DNA of 64,000 nucleotides from Eubacteriales bacterium (GCA_030524455.1 JAUNGT010000003.1:1-64000), one strand, 5' to 3'. Positions 19,453 to 26,726 are shown, counted from the first letter of the stretch. The notes: generated by a model not told the origin, from the sequence alone. Made by a program: numbers and translations.

Positions 19453-19675
19453 TAAAAATTTCAACCTTTTTTTCGACAGTTTTTCAGTTTCGGCATTATT
19501 GCTAATTTTGTATTGGGTATTTTGTAGAATTTAACTATACATAATGAAAAGCAGCAGATATGCTGCCTTTACTATACCAGAATGTACCCGTCTTGTAAAT
19601 CCCTACAGTGCAGATACGGGCGCAGTTTTAAGGCTGCCACTGCTGCCAGCCTCTCAAAATCCCCGCATCTGAATA
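19453..19675. other. Non-coding segment between attL and the transposase gene
   Basis: About 220 bp, AT-rich near attL. It contains the hairpin at 19546-19569 and no convincing gene. An 8-bp CTTGTAAA (around 19594) has an inverted counterpart near 20790, but this is too short to define insertion-sequence ends. Confidence 0.5.
19546..19569 (-). terminator. Terminator after the transposase gene
   Basis: GCAGCA, 4-nt loop, TGCTGC followed by TTTT on the minus strand, about 107 bp past the transposase stop. It protects the rpsB side from readthrough out of the prophage. Confidence 0.6.
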
Positions 19676-20737
19676 TTAAGCCAGCTTTTCTATCTCTTCT
19701 GCGAAAAGCTCCCCAGCAGAACGGTAGCCATGTATCCTGCGTGGGTATCTGTTTATCCATTCCTCTATTTCTGCTATTTCCTCGTCGGTCTTATCGTCAA
19801 AATTTGTACCCTTTGGCACTTTGCGCCGTATCATTTTATTTGTTACCTCATTCGTGCCACGCTCCCAGCTGCTATACGGGTGGCAGTAATATAAATGCGT
19901 CCTCTTTTCCCCCTCATTCAATACAGAACGCTCTAAGCCCTTTACGTCCGCAAACTCGCTGCCGTTATCTACTGTAATGCTTTTAAATACCTTACCGAAC
20001 AAATCAGCACCCCAGCGCTTTTCTAAAGTATCCAGTGCGGCTACTACTGCCTCGTCCGTATGGTCTGGTAGCTTGAATATGATTTCTTCCCGTGTCTGCC
20101 TCTCTGTCAGCACCAGTAGCGTATTTTTAGACACTCCCCGTTTTCCTATCACGCTATCCATTTCCCAATGTCCGAACTCTTCCCGCTTGTCTATCTCTTC
20201 TGGGCGCTTCTCTATACTGTCGCCTGCTGCCGCTCTTTTCTGCTGCTTGCGCACTTTCTTATATTTCCGCTTTTTATTTTTCTTTACTGGCAAATCCTTA
20301 TTAGTCAACTTAAGAAAAACGCCCTTATCAATATAGCTGTAAAGCGTTGCCACGCAGACAGTAGTATTAAATTCCCCCTCTCTGCCTTGTGCCTTAAGTT
20401 CCCCCAGCACCGCTGCTGGGCTGTAATCCTCATTTACTATTTTATCCTCTATGTAATTTGCATACGCAATATCATTGCCTATTTTAAGCTGTGTGCCTCT
20501 TACTTTTAAATTTTCCTCTGCCCGCTCCTGTGCCTTATCTGGGCTGTATCTTATTTCCGTTGTATAATCACTGTTTAAATGTTCGTATTCTCCCCTTTTC
20601 AGCTCATTATATATAGTGCTGCGGTGTACTCCCAGATGCGCTGCTATTTTTGCCTTGCTTAGCCCCTCTTTTAAAAGTGCCTCTATTTTTATCCTATCTG
20701 CCCTTGTCAACTGCCTGCTGCCCTTTTTGTTTGCCAT
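19676..20737 (-). CDS. IS30-family DDE transposase in the integrase position
   Basis: 353 aa. An N-terminal helix-turn-helix of IS30 type (LTRADRIKIEALLKEGLSKA, GVHRSTIYNELKRG) is followed by an RNase H-fold catalytic core: first Asp in GHWEMDSVIG, second in ITVDNGSEF, and the Glu in YSSWERGTNE. All three acidic residues are present, so it may be active. Start chosen at 20737 (MANKKGSRQ) after AGAGAGG; an upstream ATG exists at 20785. It lies 220 bp from attL, where phages normally keep their integrase. Clear IS-type inverted repeats are not visible around it. Confidence 0.9.
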   Translation of the reverse strand: MANKKGSRQLTRADRIKIEALLKEGLSKAKIAAHLGVHRSTIYNELKRGEYEHLNSDYTTEIRYSPDKAQERAEENLKVRGTQLKIGNDIAYANYIEDKIVNEDYSPAAVLGELKAQGREGEFNTTVCVATLYSYIDKGVFLKLTNKDLPVKKNKKRKYKKVRKQQKRAAAGDSIEKRPEEIDKREEFGHWEMDSVIGKRGVSKNTLLVLTERQTREEIIFKLPDHTDEAVVAALDTLEKRWGADLFGKVFKSITVDNGSEFADVKGLERSVLNEGEKRTHLYYCHPYSSWERGTNEVTNKMIRRKVPKGTNFDDKTDEEIAEIEEWINRYPRRIHGYRSAGELFAEEIEKLA

Positions 20738-20778
20738 TTGTTCTACCTCTCTTTCGTTGTGGTCTATAACGACGAAAA

Positions 20779-20806
20779 GCCGCAAACTCTTTTACAAGTC
20801 TGCGGC
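20779..20806 (-). terminator. Terminator of the repressor/channel operon
   Basis: An imperfect 10-bp stem (GCCGCAGACT / AGTTTGCGGC) followed by TTTT on the minus strand, 20 bp after the channel stop and upstream of the transposase start. Confidence 0.65.
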
Positions 20807-20825
20807 GTTCTTTTTGGGTTGCTGC

Positions 20826-21574
20826 TCATTCTTTCTTAATCTCGTCCATATATCCAGCTGTTATAATGCCTGCTGGCAGGGCTACAATAGCAATTCCCAC
20901 AAATGACGAAAGCATAGTTACAATACGCCCTGTGGTAGATACTGGGTATATGTCCCCATAGCCCATAGTCGTAAGGCTGACCGTAGCCCAATATATAGCT
21001 GAAAAGAAATTATCAAATGTATCCGGCTCAACATTAAAAATAATCAATGCGCATATAACAATATACGCAGCAGCCAGCACACATACCGCTAAAAGCGGCT
21101 CTTTTTGTTTCCTAATCACATTAGAAATAACTGTAATACTTTTAGAGTATCTCACAATCTTAAATACTTTAAATACCCTAAATGTGCGCAGCAATCGAAA
21201 AAGTTTTAAAATTTTAAATCCAGATGCTATTATTGTGAATGTTGGAAGTATAGCTAAAAGGTCAATGATAGCCATAGGCGTAAAAGGATAAATAAGGAAT
21301 GGTTTTACCCCCCCCCCCAAACGTTTTTTCGTTTCTTGGTATTACCTCTTGCTGTCCCTAGTTTGTAATCTGCCGTTAGGAAACGCAGCAGGTAGTCAAT
21401 AACAAAAATACTGGCAGTTATATAGTCCACTGCCAAAAATAAAGAATTTGTTTCTTTGAACGCCAGCGGAATAAGACTAATAACAATAGCGCACATCATA
21501 ACCACGTCGTAAAGCCTGCTTGGCTTGTCGTTTCCGTCCGACAGTTCTATTACCTCAAATAACCGTTTTCTCAT
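20826..21574 (-). pseudogene. Voltage-gated K+ channel split by a frameshift in a G11 tract
   Basis: Two adjacent frames make one six-helix channel. The first (21305-21574, 89 aa) holds S1 and S2. The second (to 20826) holds S3, an arginine/lysine-rich S4 (FKILKLFRLLRTFRVFKVFK), S5, the pore with selectivity filter TTMGYGD, and S6. They meet at a run of 11 G (21308-21318). A 12- or 9-G tract would restore one frame of roughly 250 aa. The start overlaps the repressor stop as ATGA. It could be phase-variable, use -1 frameshifting, or reflect a sequencing error. Confidence 0.88.
21308..21318 (-). repeat. Homopolymeric G11 tract inside the channel gene
   Basis: Eleven consecutive C on the plus strand. 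This is the only tract of this length I saw in the window, and it sits exactly where the channel frame breaks between the S1-S2 and S3-S6 halves. Such tracts change length by slipped-strand mispairing. Confidence 0.9.
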
Positions 21575-21789
21575 TCTGTACTATCTCCTATATTATCCAA
21601 TTCCAGAATTTTATCAGCAGATGCGTTAAGCTCTCTGCATATTTTCGCCAGTGTTACAGCGCTCGGTGTAAGCTCGTTGTTCTCCCAGCGGCTTATATCT
21701 TTCTGATAAACTTGCAGGCGCTCTGCAAGTTCTTTCTGCGTCACGCCTGCGCTCTTTCTGGCTTTTTTGATATTCCCGCCTAAATTCAT
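21571..21789 (-). CDS. Xre/Cro-type helix-turn-helix repressor
   Basis: 72 aa consisting of one HTH_3 domain (IKKARKSAGVTQKELAERLQ, QKDISRWENNELTPS). It lacks a C-terminal peptidase or dimerisation domain. It overlaps the 32-aa gene upstream (ATGA) and the channel gene downstream (ATGA), so the three are translationally coupled. It is the best candidate to bind the palindrome at 22138-22157 and keep lysogeny. Confidence 0.88.
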   Translation of the reverse strand: MNLGGNIKKARKSAGVTQKELAERLQVYQKDISRWENNELTPSAVTLAKICRELNASADKILELDNIGDSTE

Positions 21790-21884
21790 GCCTTACCTCT
21801 CTTTTCTCTCGCCCTCATTATTAAAGCTATCATCAATTTTACCAGTCCTACGGCTACTAAAAAAATGCCTAACTTTAAAATCAT
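21786..21884 (-). CDS. 32-aa membrane micropeptide
   Basis: Reads MILKLGIFLVAVGLVKLMIA, then IMRAREKRGKA. One hydrophobic helix is followed by a basic tail. It ends in an ATGA overlap with the repressor gene, which argues that it is really translated. No family recognised. It may anchor, sense or accompany the channel. Confidence 0.55.
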   Translation of the reverse strand: MILKLGIFLVAVGLVKLMIALIMRAREKRGKA

Positions 21885-21927
21885 GCTCTTTACTCGGCTT
21901 TGGGTTTGTGTTATATTTTGAGTAGGA

Positions 21928-21946
21928 GGCGGGCTTTTTGCCCGCC
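21928..21946 (-). other. GC-rich hairpin between the two micropeptide genes
   Basis: Perfect 7-bp stem GGCGGGC / GCCCGCC with a 5-nt loop. No T-tract follows on the minus strand. It could modulate mRNA stability or translation within the operon. Confidence 0.5.
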
Positions 21947-21953
21947 CTCGGCT

Positions 21954-22070
21954 CTAACCAATTAGCTTATCTATTATGATTAGTGCCGTTCCTACGATTA
22001 AGTCTATCAGTGCATTTGCCGCCAGCACTTGCCATTTGATAGGCTTTTTCTTTTGTTTTTTCTTACCCAC
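21954..22070 (-). CDS. 38-aa membrane micropeptide
   Basis: GTG start followed by GKKKQKKKPIKWQ and a hydrophobic helix (VLAANALIDLIVGTALIIID). A strong basic N-terminus suggests an inside-positive single-pass protein. AAAGGAG lies upstream, somewhat far from the GTG. It is first in the lysogeny-side operon. Function unknown. Confidence 0.5.
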   Translation of the reverse strand: MGKKKQKKKPIKWQVLAANALIDLIVGTALIIIDKLIG

Positions 22071-22134
22071 TTCCTGCCGTTTCTCCTTTCCAGTGCTTTA
22101 CACTTATTTGCTTTGTTCTCCTTTCCATGCTCTA

Positions 22135-22163
22135 ATTATATACCTTTTTCGGTATATTGTCAA
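22135..22163 (-). promoter_or_regulatory. Perfect consensus promoter with embedded operator palindrome
   Basis: TTGACA (22158-22163), 17-bp spacer and TATAAT (22135-22140) on the minus strand, matching the sigma-A consensus at every hexamer position. The spacer holds ATATACC-N6-GGTATAT (22138-22157), a perfect 7-bp palindrome overlapping the -10. This fits autorepression by the Xre protein encoded downstream. Confidence 0.88.
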
Positions 22164-22193
22164 CGCTTTTCAATCATATTTTCCAGTTTATAG

Positions 22194-22242
22194 GCAAAAA
22201 AATTGAGGGTTGACAGCCCGTAAGCCGCCCACCCTCAATTTT
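22194..22242 (-). terminator. Terminator after the endolysin gene
   Basis: Perfect 12-bp stem AAAATTGAGGGT / ACCCTCAATTTT with a 20-nt loop and a T-run on the minus strand, starting 2 bp after the endolysin stop. It separates lysis from lysogeny transcription. Confidence 0.9.
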
Positions 22243-22243
22243 C

Positions 22244-23704
22244 CTACGCTAAACGTGTTGCACAGTCAAGGCTTATCCAGCCTGCGCCGCTTTTCAGCTT
22301 GCCCCAGCCTGCCGTACTTCCCTTGCCCGCTTTAACTTCCGTAATGGTAAATACACCTATACCCGTATGCTCTCCCGTCTTTGCATAATCCGTCCCCGCG
22401 CCCGTTCTGATATTAAGGTCTAATATATCTACTTTAACCTCAAACGGCACGCTCTCTGCTTGCGGTGTTTCCTGCGGTACTGCTGCCTGTTGTGTTCCTA
22501 CATACTTTTTATAATATGCCTCGCCATACTCTGCCCGCTTTTTCTGTACCACTTCGCTCTGGTCTGCTGGCTTTTCAAATTCCAGCAGCACGGCATCAGA
22601 GGCAGCCCGCACGCTCTCTGCGTCCTTTAAGGTGCTGATAACGGATTTATAGCCTTGCAACTCGTCCCACAAAAAGGCAAGCTGCATATCCAAACTACCG
22701 ATAGATGCGCCCACCTTTTTTGTATAATCAAACAGCGCTTGCTTTCTGGTGTAGTACGTCCATTGTGCCAGCCCGTAGCCCGCCTTGTCATTTACAAAAT
22801 TACTGTAACTGCCATTATCCACCGCAGCTGTATACTCTGCATCTGTCATATTAAGGCTCTTGTTATAGCTGTTTTGCAGATTGCAGGAATTAAGCCCGCT
22901 TTCCGCATACAGATTACCCATTAAGCCTGCCACTGCATAGGCATTTAAGCCCTTGCCTGCCAGATAGTCCCAGATAACCTTTTCTGTGTTGGTATTCTGT
23001 ACCATGTTGCCTGCTGCCGCCTTGCTGTATACTGCCTTACCGTCCCAGTCGTACACGGTGTAACCGTCCGTGCAGACTTTCTTTGCATTATCCAGAGAAG
23101 CATAAGCCCCTATCTGGCTCTTTGCATCTTCCCAGCTCTTGCGCACTCGGTATAGTTTATCTGTCTGATTGTTGCCAGCAGATGCAGCGCCGCTTACCAG
23201 CTGTTTAAATTCGTCCCATGTATGCGCTGTAGTGTTATATACATACGGGTTAGGGCAAATCTTCCCCGTAACGTCGTAATGCCTTATAACATTCGACGCA
23301 GGCACATTGTACTTATCCATTAAGTATCGTGTCAGCTCTGCCGCAGCCTCTACCGTTGCGTCCTCAAAATACCAGTCCTTATCTGTCGCACCCAGACTGG
23401 CTGTGTTTTTCTTCCTTACGCATAACTCAATACCGATACTGTTAGCATTTCTGCACTCGGCGTGCTTATAGCTGCCCGCCCCGCAGTGCCATGCTATATT
23501 TTTATCCTCAACACTCTGCCAGATAGCCCCGTCAAAGTCTACAAAATAATGTGCCGACGCATTTCTATTGCCGCCTGCGTAATACTGGCAATTCGCCTCT
23601 GCGCCGCCCAATGCGCCTACATAATGTATAACAATGTACTTGATACGGGAAATATCGCCCGCATTAAAATTGTATCCGCTTATCAGTTTGTTTATATCTC
23701 TCAT
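22244..23704 (-). CDS. Modular endolysin: amidase, lysozyme-like domain and SH3
   Basis: 486 aa. Residues about 20-165 form a zinc N-acetylmuramoyl-L-alanine amidase (amidase_2: IKYIVIHYVG, SAHYFVDFDGAIWQ, VIRHYDVTGKICPNP). A short region (about 185-235) resembles a peptidoglycan-binding linker. Residues about 240-370 match phage tail-lysozyme domains (AVAGLMGNLYAESGLN, GLAQWTY). The last ~65 residues are an SH3b-type wall-binding domain (LNIRTGAGTDYAKTGEH). There is no signal peptide, so release depends on the adjacent holin. Two catalytic domains in one lysin would cut both peptide and glycan bonds. Confidence 0.88.
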   Translation of the reverse strand: MRDINKLISGYNFNAGDISRIKYIVIHYVGALGGAEANCQYYAGGNRNASAHYFVDFDGAIWQSVEDKNIAWHCGAGSYKHAECRNANSIGIELCVRKKNTASLGATDKDWYFEDATVEAAAELTRYLMDKYNVPASNVIRHYDVTGKICPNPYVYNTTAHTWDEFKQLVSGAASAGNNQTDKLYRVRKSWEDAKSQIGAYASLDNAKKVCTDGYTVYDWDGKAVYSKAAAGNMVQNTNTEKVIWDYLAGKGLNAYAVAGLMGNLYAESGLNSCNLQNSYNKSLNMTDAEYTAAVDNGSYSNFVNDKAGYGLAQWTYYTRKQALFDYTKKVGASIGSLDMQLAFLWDELQGYKSVISTLKDAESVRAASDAVLLEFEKPADQSEVVQKKRAEYGEAYYKKYVGTQQAAVPQETPQAESVPFEVKVDILDLNIRTGAGTDYAKTGEHTGIGVFTITEVKAGKGSTAGWGKLKSGAGWISLDCATRLA

Positions 23705-23781
23705 AATTTCTGCCGCCTTTCATAAAAAATAAGCGCCTGCGGTTTCCCGCAAGCGCCCTGCTATGTACTGTCTATGTTTAC

Positions 23782-24270
23782 TTATTTTTCCTGCTGTCTG
23801 TATCCCTCTACGCTGCCCGTAGTGCTGTTTCCGTCCAGCTCGTCCGTGTCCGGCAGCTCGTCCGTATATTTTACCAGAAACGCCCGTACCGTCGCCCAGA
23901 CTTTCTTGACGGGCAGCCCGCAAAGAGCCATATTCTTAAAGATACTTACTACCTCATAAGCTATGTAGAGAAGTGCGAAAAATTCAGCCGCGCCAACGCT
24001 CTTAAGTCCTAACTGGCTACGCACAGTTTCCGGGATAAAGCCGATAAGATTAACTTTTATCAGCATATCAATAGCCAGCATAAATACCAGAGAAATAAGC
24101 ATACCCACTTTTCGGATAGCGCCGTCAATCCCCGCGCAGCTATTGAATTTCTTTTCTCTTACTGCCCGTAATACTCCGAAAATTGTGTCAAACACAATCG
24201 CAAGTACCACCAGTTCAATAATTTTGTTGTGCGCCGCCGTGTTAATAAATTCCATAATTTTCATTTCCAT
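23782..24270 (-). CDS. Phage holin (toxin secretion/lysis family)
   Basis: 162 aa. Three hydrophobic segments (about 18-38, 52-72, 95-112) with the family-like NKIIELVVLAIVFDTIFGVLRA. A charged cytoplasmic tail includes DELPDTDELDG. It makes the membrane holes that let the endolysin reach the wall. Located 77 bp upstream of the endolysin, and overlaps the preceding coiled-coil gene by 10 bp. Confidence 0.85.
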   Translation of the reverse strand: MEMKIMEFINTAAHNKIIELVVLAIVFDTIFGVLRAVREKKFNSCAGIDGAIRKVGMLISLVFMLAIDMLIKVNLIGFIPETVRSQLGLKSVGAAEFFALLYIAYEVVSIFKNMALCGLPVKKVWATVRAFLVKYTDELPDTDELDGNSTTGSVEGYRQQEK

Positions 24271-24509
24271 AAATCCTGCCTTTCCGCTTTTTGCAAATTT
24301 AATGCCCGCTCTTTCAGTTCTGCGCCGTCGTATTTTGCTACGTTCTCCCAGTTTTCAAGAGTGATTATTAACTCTGTAATAAGCTCGCTTTGTCGTTTAA
24401 TAGTTTCCTGCTGCTGCCGCTGTATCATAGCCCCATTTGCAATAAGTCTGCTCTGTTCTTCAATAGTTTCTTGCTGCTCTTGCACCACTCTTAATAAATC
24501 ACTACCCAT
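24261..24509 (-). CDS. Small coiled-coil protein of the lysis cassette
   Basis: 82 aa. Glu/Gln-rich heptads (VVQEQQETIEEQSRLIANGA, RQQQETIKRQSELITELI) predict a long coiled coil without a membrane segment. It overlaps the holin start. Such small proteins precede holins in many clostridial phages; a spanin or antiholin role is possible but not shown. Confidence 0.6.
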   Translation of the reverse strand: MGSDLLRVVQEQQETIEEQSRLIANGAMIQRQQQETIKRQSELITELIITLENWENVAKYDGAELKERALNLQKAERQDLWK

Positions 24510-24559
24510 GTACTCAACTCCTGCACCTGCTGGTTTATGCTGCCTTTTCCTGCAAATAA

Positions 24560-24596
24560 ATATGCCCTTGTCAGCCTACCGCTTTCAAGGGCATAT
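24560..24596 (-). terminator. Terminator at the end of the tail/DGR operon
   Basis: Perfect stem TATGCCCTTG / CAAGGGCATA with a 15-nt loop followed by TTTATTT on the minus strand. It lies between the CD1375-like gene and the lysis genes. Confidence 0.8.
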
Positions 24597-24602
24597 GCTC
24601 CT

Positions 24603-24746
24603 TTATTCAGTTGTATGATCTGCCGGGTTTCCGTTTTCGTCCAGCCCGACTGCCGCCAGCTGCTCTTTTACAGCCGCTCTGTACCTTGTCGGCACTGTGT
24701 CAATCGTCCTTTTTCCTGCAATAATCAAGGCACAATATAAATCTAC
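24603..24746 (-). CDS. CD1375-like small phage protein, copy 2
   Basis: 47 aa (MVDLYCALIIAGKRTIDTVP then TRYRAAVKEQLAAVG). The start at 24746 is chosen over an upstream ATG (24797) by similarity to the neighbouring paralogue. This short family is found next to tail and lysis genes in clostridial phages; its function is unknown. Confidence 0.65.
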   Translation of the reverse strand, partial: VDLYCALIIAGKRTIDTVPTRYRAAVKEQLAAVGLDENGNPADHTTE

Positions 24747-24801
24747 CATAACCTTTTCCCCTTTCTTTGTAAAAATTAACCATAGAATACTAAACATAGT
24801 T

Positions 24802-24903
24802 TTACGCCCCCAGTTCGGCGCTTACGGCTGCCCTGTACTTCTCCGGCACGTCGTCAATGCTTTTTCTGCCTGCTCTGATAAGCGTTACATATAACTGCAC
24901 CAT
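24802..24903 (-). CDS. CD1375-like small phage protein, copy 1
   Basis: 33 aa, MVQLYVTLIRAGRKSIDDVP then EKYRAAVSAELGA. It is clearly paralogous to the protein at 24603-24746 (shared LY-x-LI-x-AG-(K/R), ID-x-VP and YRAAV). GGGGGCAAGGCA precedes the ATG. The pair is a recent-looking tandem duplication. Confidence 0.65.
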   Translation of the reverse strand: MVQLYVTLIRAGRKSIDDVPEKYRAAVSAELGA

Positions 24904-24918
24904 TGCCTTGCCCCCTTT

Positions 24919-25311
24919 CTATGTAGTGGTATTTATATTTGCTATTGCGTCCATGATACTTTCAAACATTTCCGCAATCGCTCCCATGATGATAAACTGG
25001 TTTCCCTCTGCCGTAATCTGCTGTTCAAAGCTATCTGCAATCGCTCCCATGACTACAAGATTATTTTCTACCAACTCCTGCTGCGAAAGGCTGTTGCAGT
25101 CTGCAAGCTCTTTTTGATACTGTGCATACTCTTTCAGCGTTAGTGCCGCCTCTTCATACGTCCATACAGTTATGCTATCGCCGTCCTGCTGTTCTTTTGT
25201 TTCCTGCTGTATATTTTTCCTCAAATATACGCAAAATGGGCTTGCCGTTGTATCAATCTCTTTCGGCTTTTCTGCCTGCGTTCCCTCGGTTTTTCTCCAC
25301 TTTAGCTGCAT
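24919..25311 (-). CDS. Phage protein of unknown function overlapping the RT gene
   Basis: 130 aa. An N-terminal part (LKWRKTEGTQAEKPKEIDTT) is followed by helical segments with two copies of an (V/I)MGAIA-(D/E)-xFE motif (about 86 and 108). It overlaps the last 59 bp of the reverse transcriptase gene in another frame. Its position beside the RT raises the possibility of a DGR accessory protein, but it does not look like the four-helix Avd family. A tail-associated role is equally possible. Confidence 0.6.
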   Translation of the reverse strand: MQLKWRKTEGTQAEKPKEIDTTASPFCVYLRKNIQQETKEQQDGDSITVWTYEEAALTLKEYAQYQKELADCNSLSQQELVENNLVVMGAIADSFEQQITAEGNQFIIMGAIAEMFESIMDAIANINTTT

Positions 25312-26365
25312 CGTTCTTACTCCTTTCCCTCTTGGCTACAAATTTCTTTAATTTGCCTATATTTACATATGGTCTTATGTACTGTGCATAACTGCCGAAT
25401 GTATCCGTATGTTTGATATAGCCCATGTAGCTTATCATTCCCTGCGCTCCCTTTATTGTAGTGTGCTTTCCTACTTTCTTCGCCTTACGCATGATGCGGA
25501 TAAATATAGATTTTCTTAAAATTGTCTTTTCCCGGTAAAACTGCCAGCCCATAAAGTCAAGCGGTCTGCCTTTTCCTTTATATTCAAATCTGAATACCTG
25601 CCAGTTTTCCTTTACTTTCAGCTTAAGATTGTCCCTCAAATACTGCTCAATCGCCTTACGTGCTTTGTGCAGTTCCTTCTTATTCCTGCCGAATATTACT
25701 ATATCGTCCATATAGCGCATATAATACTTTGCTTTCAGTTGCTCCTTTATGTAATGGTCTAACGGTGTCAGCATAAAGTTAGCAAACCACTGGCTTGTAT
25801 AGTTCCCCAGAGGCAATCCCTTTTCGCAGCCGTCGATCACCTTGAATATCAGTTCTAAAGCCTGCCAGTCCTTTATTTTTGTCTTAAGCATTGTTTTTAA
25901 TATTTCCTTATCCACGCTCTCATAAAAATGCTTAATATCCATTTTGAACACATATTTTGTGTTCTTCACGTCCCGGCGCAGCCATTTTTCTATACGCTTT
26001 TTCCCGTAGTGTGCGCCTCTTCCCGGAATACTGCCGCAACTGTACTCGTACATAGGCGCAGTAAAAATAGGCTGCAATACCTGTATAATACAATGGTGTA
26101 TTATCTGGTCGTATTTAAAATGCGGTTTCCTTATCCGGCGTACTTTGTGGTGCGTCCCCTCATTCACGATGCACGGCGTATCAACGTGCGGCTTATATGT
26201 CCCGTTCCTCAAAATTTGTTGTATTCTCTTTACGTGCGTGTCCATATCTTCCAGCACTTCCCTTACGTCTTTTCTGCTTCTCTTCCGCTTGCTGGCGTTC
26301 ATAATGGCAGCTTTTATATTTTCCTCGCTGGCTATCTTCTCCATAAGGTTTTTATAGGTTTTCAT
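25253..26365 (-). CDS. DGR reverse transcriptase
   Basis: 370 aa. RT palm with motif A KMDIKHFYESVD (about 141-152), the DGR-type motif GLPLGNYTSQ (183-192) and the catalytic YMDD at 218-221, plus a thumb with LDFMGWQF. The SQ-containing motif 4 separates DGR enzymes from group II intron and retron RTs. It copies the TR RNA with errors at adenines. No maturase, endonuclease or CRISPR partner is attached. A basic C-terminal tail (about 330-370) may bind RNA. Confidence 0.95.
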   Translation of the reverse strand: MKTYKNLMEKIASEENIKAAIMNASKRKRSRKDVREVLEDMDTHVKRIQQILRNGTYKPHVDTPCIVNEGTHHKVRRIRKPHFKYDQIIHHCIIQVLQPIFTAPMYEYSCGSIPGRGAHYGKKRIEKWLRRDVKNTKYVFKMDIKHFYESVDKEILKTMLKTKIKDWQALELIFKVIDGCEKGLPLGNYTSQWFANFMLTPLDHYIKEQLKAKYYMRYMDDIVIFGRNKKELHKARKAIEQYLRDNLKLKVKENWQVFRFEYKGKGRPLDFMGWQFYREKTILRKSIFIRIMRKAKKVGKHTTIKGAQGMISYMGYIKHTDTFGSYAQYIRPYVNIGKLKKFVAKRERSKNDAAKVEKNRGNAGRKAERD

Positions 26366-26717
26366 TTTGACTTATTCTCCTAAAAGGTTTTCACTATTTC
26401 CATGTTACTAGCCCTTACCTTTTGCGGTTGTATTTTCACTCGCCAAATGGTTAGCACTGTTTCAAGTGCCTGCGGTGTAGGGTAATAGGGTACTTGGTTA
26501 TTGTTCCGTCAATTAAATAAGTTAAGCCCAGCCCGTAGTTCCAATTCGAGTTAGAAAGCGCATTGTTCAAATTCAAAGCGCACCCCACGTGCAAGCCGTT
26601 ATTGCCATTGCTGCCGAAACGCGCAAAGCAGCCCGTCAATGCGTACCCTAAAACCCCTAAATTTATTCCCAGCCATAAGGATAAGCGGGGGAATACTCCC
26701 CCGTTCCCCCTATGCAG
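26366..26717 (-). ncRNA. DGR template RNA region
   Basis: About 350 bp of non-coding sequence between the target gene and the RT gene, same strand, containing the TR (26517-26630). In known DGRs the TR and flanking sequence are transcribed as the RNA used by the RT. Exact RNA ends cannot be read from the sequence. Confidence 0.75.
26517..26630 (-). repeat. DGR template repeat (TR)
   Basis: 114 bp aligned without gaps to the VR at an offset of 222 bp. On the coding strand it has 24 adenines. Eleven of these differ in the VR (complements of 26518, 26523, 26536, 26539, 26540, 26546, 26564, 26572, 26573, 26590, 26600), while the other 90 positions are identical. It has many AAC/AAT codons in the target frame, the codons with the broadest outcome when A is mutated. 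Confidence 0.97.
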
Positions 26718-26726
26718 CTACGCTGC
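26714..26726 (-). other. Small hairpin just after the VR
   Basis: GCAGC-GTA-GCTGC on the minus strand, about 13 bp past the VR end and overlapping the target stop codon. Some DGRs need a hairpin or cruciform at this place for retrohoming. The stem is short, so this is a candidate only. Confidence 0.4.

Noticed and set aside
19572..19760. 62-codon minus-strand frame overlapping the transposase end
   Set aside because: Overlaps the transposase coding region in another frame, has no recognisable family and no good ribosome-binding site.
19594..20797. Short inverted repeats CTTGTAAA / TTTACAAG around the transposase gene
   Set aside because: Only 8 bp and not at symmetrical ends or next to target duplications; not enough to define an insertion sequence.
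26451..26639. 62-codon frame across the DGR template repeat
   Set aside because: It is the TR read in the target frame; similarity to the VR explains its protein-like look. No ribosome-binding site, and TRs are non-coding templates.
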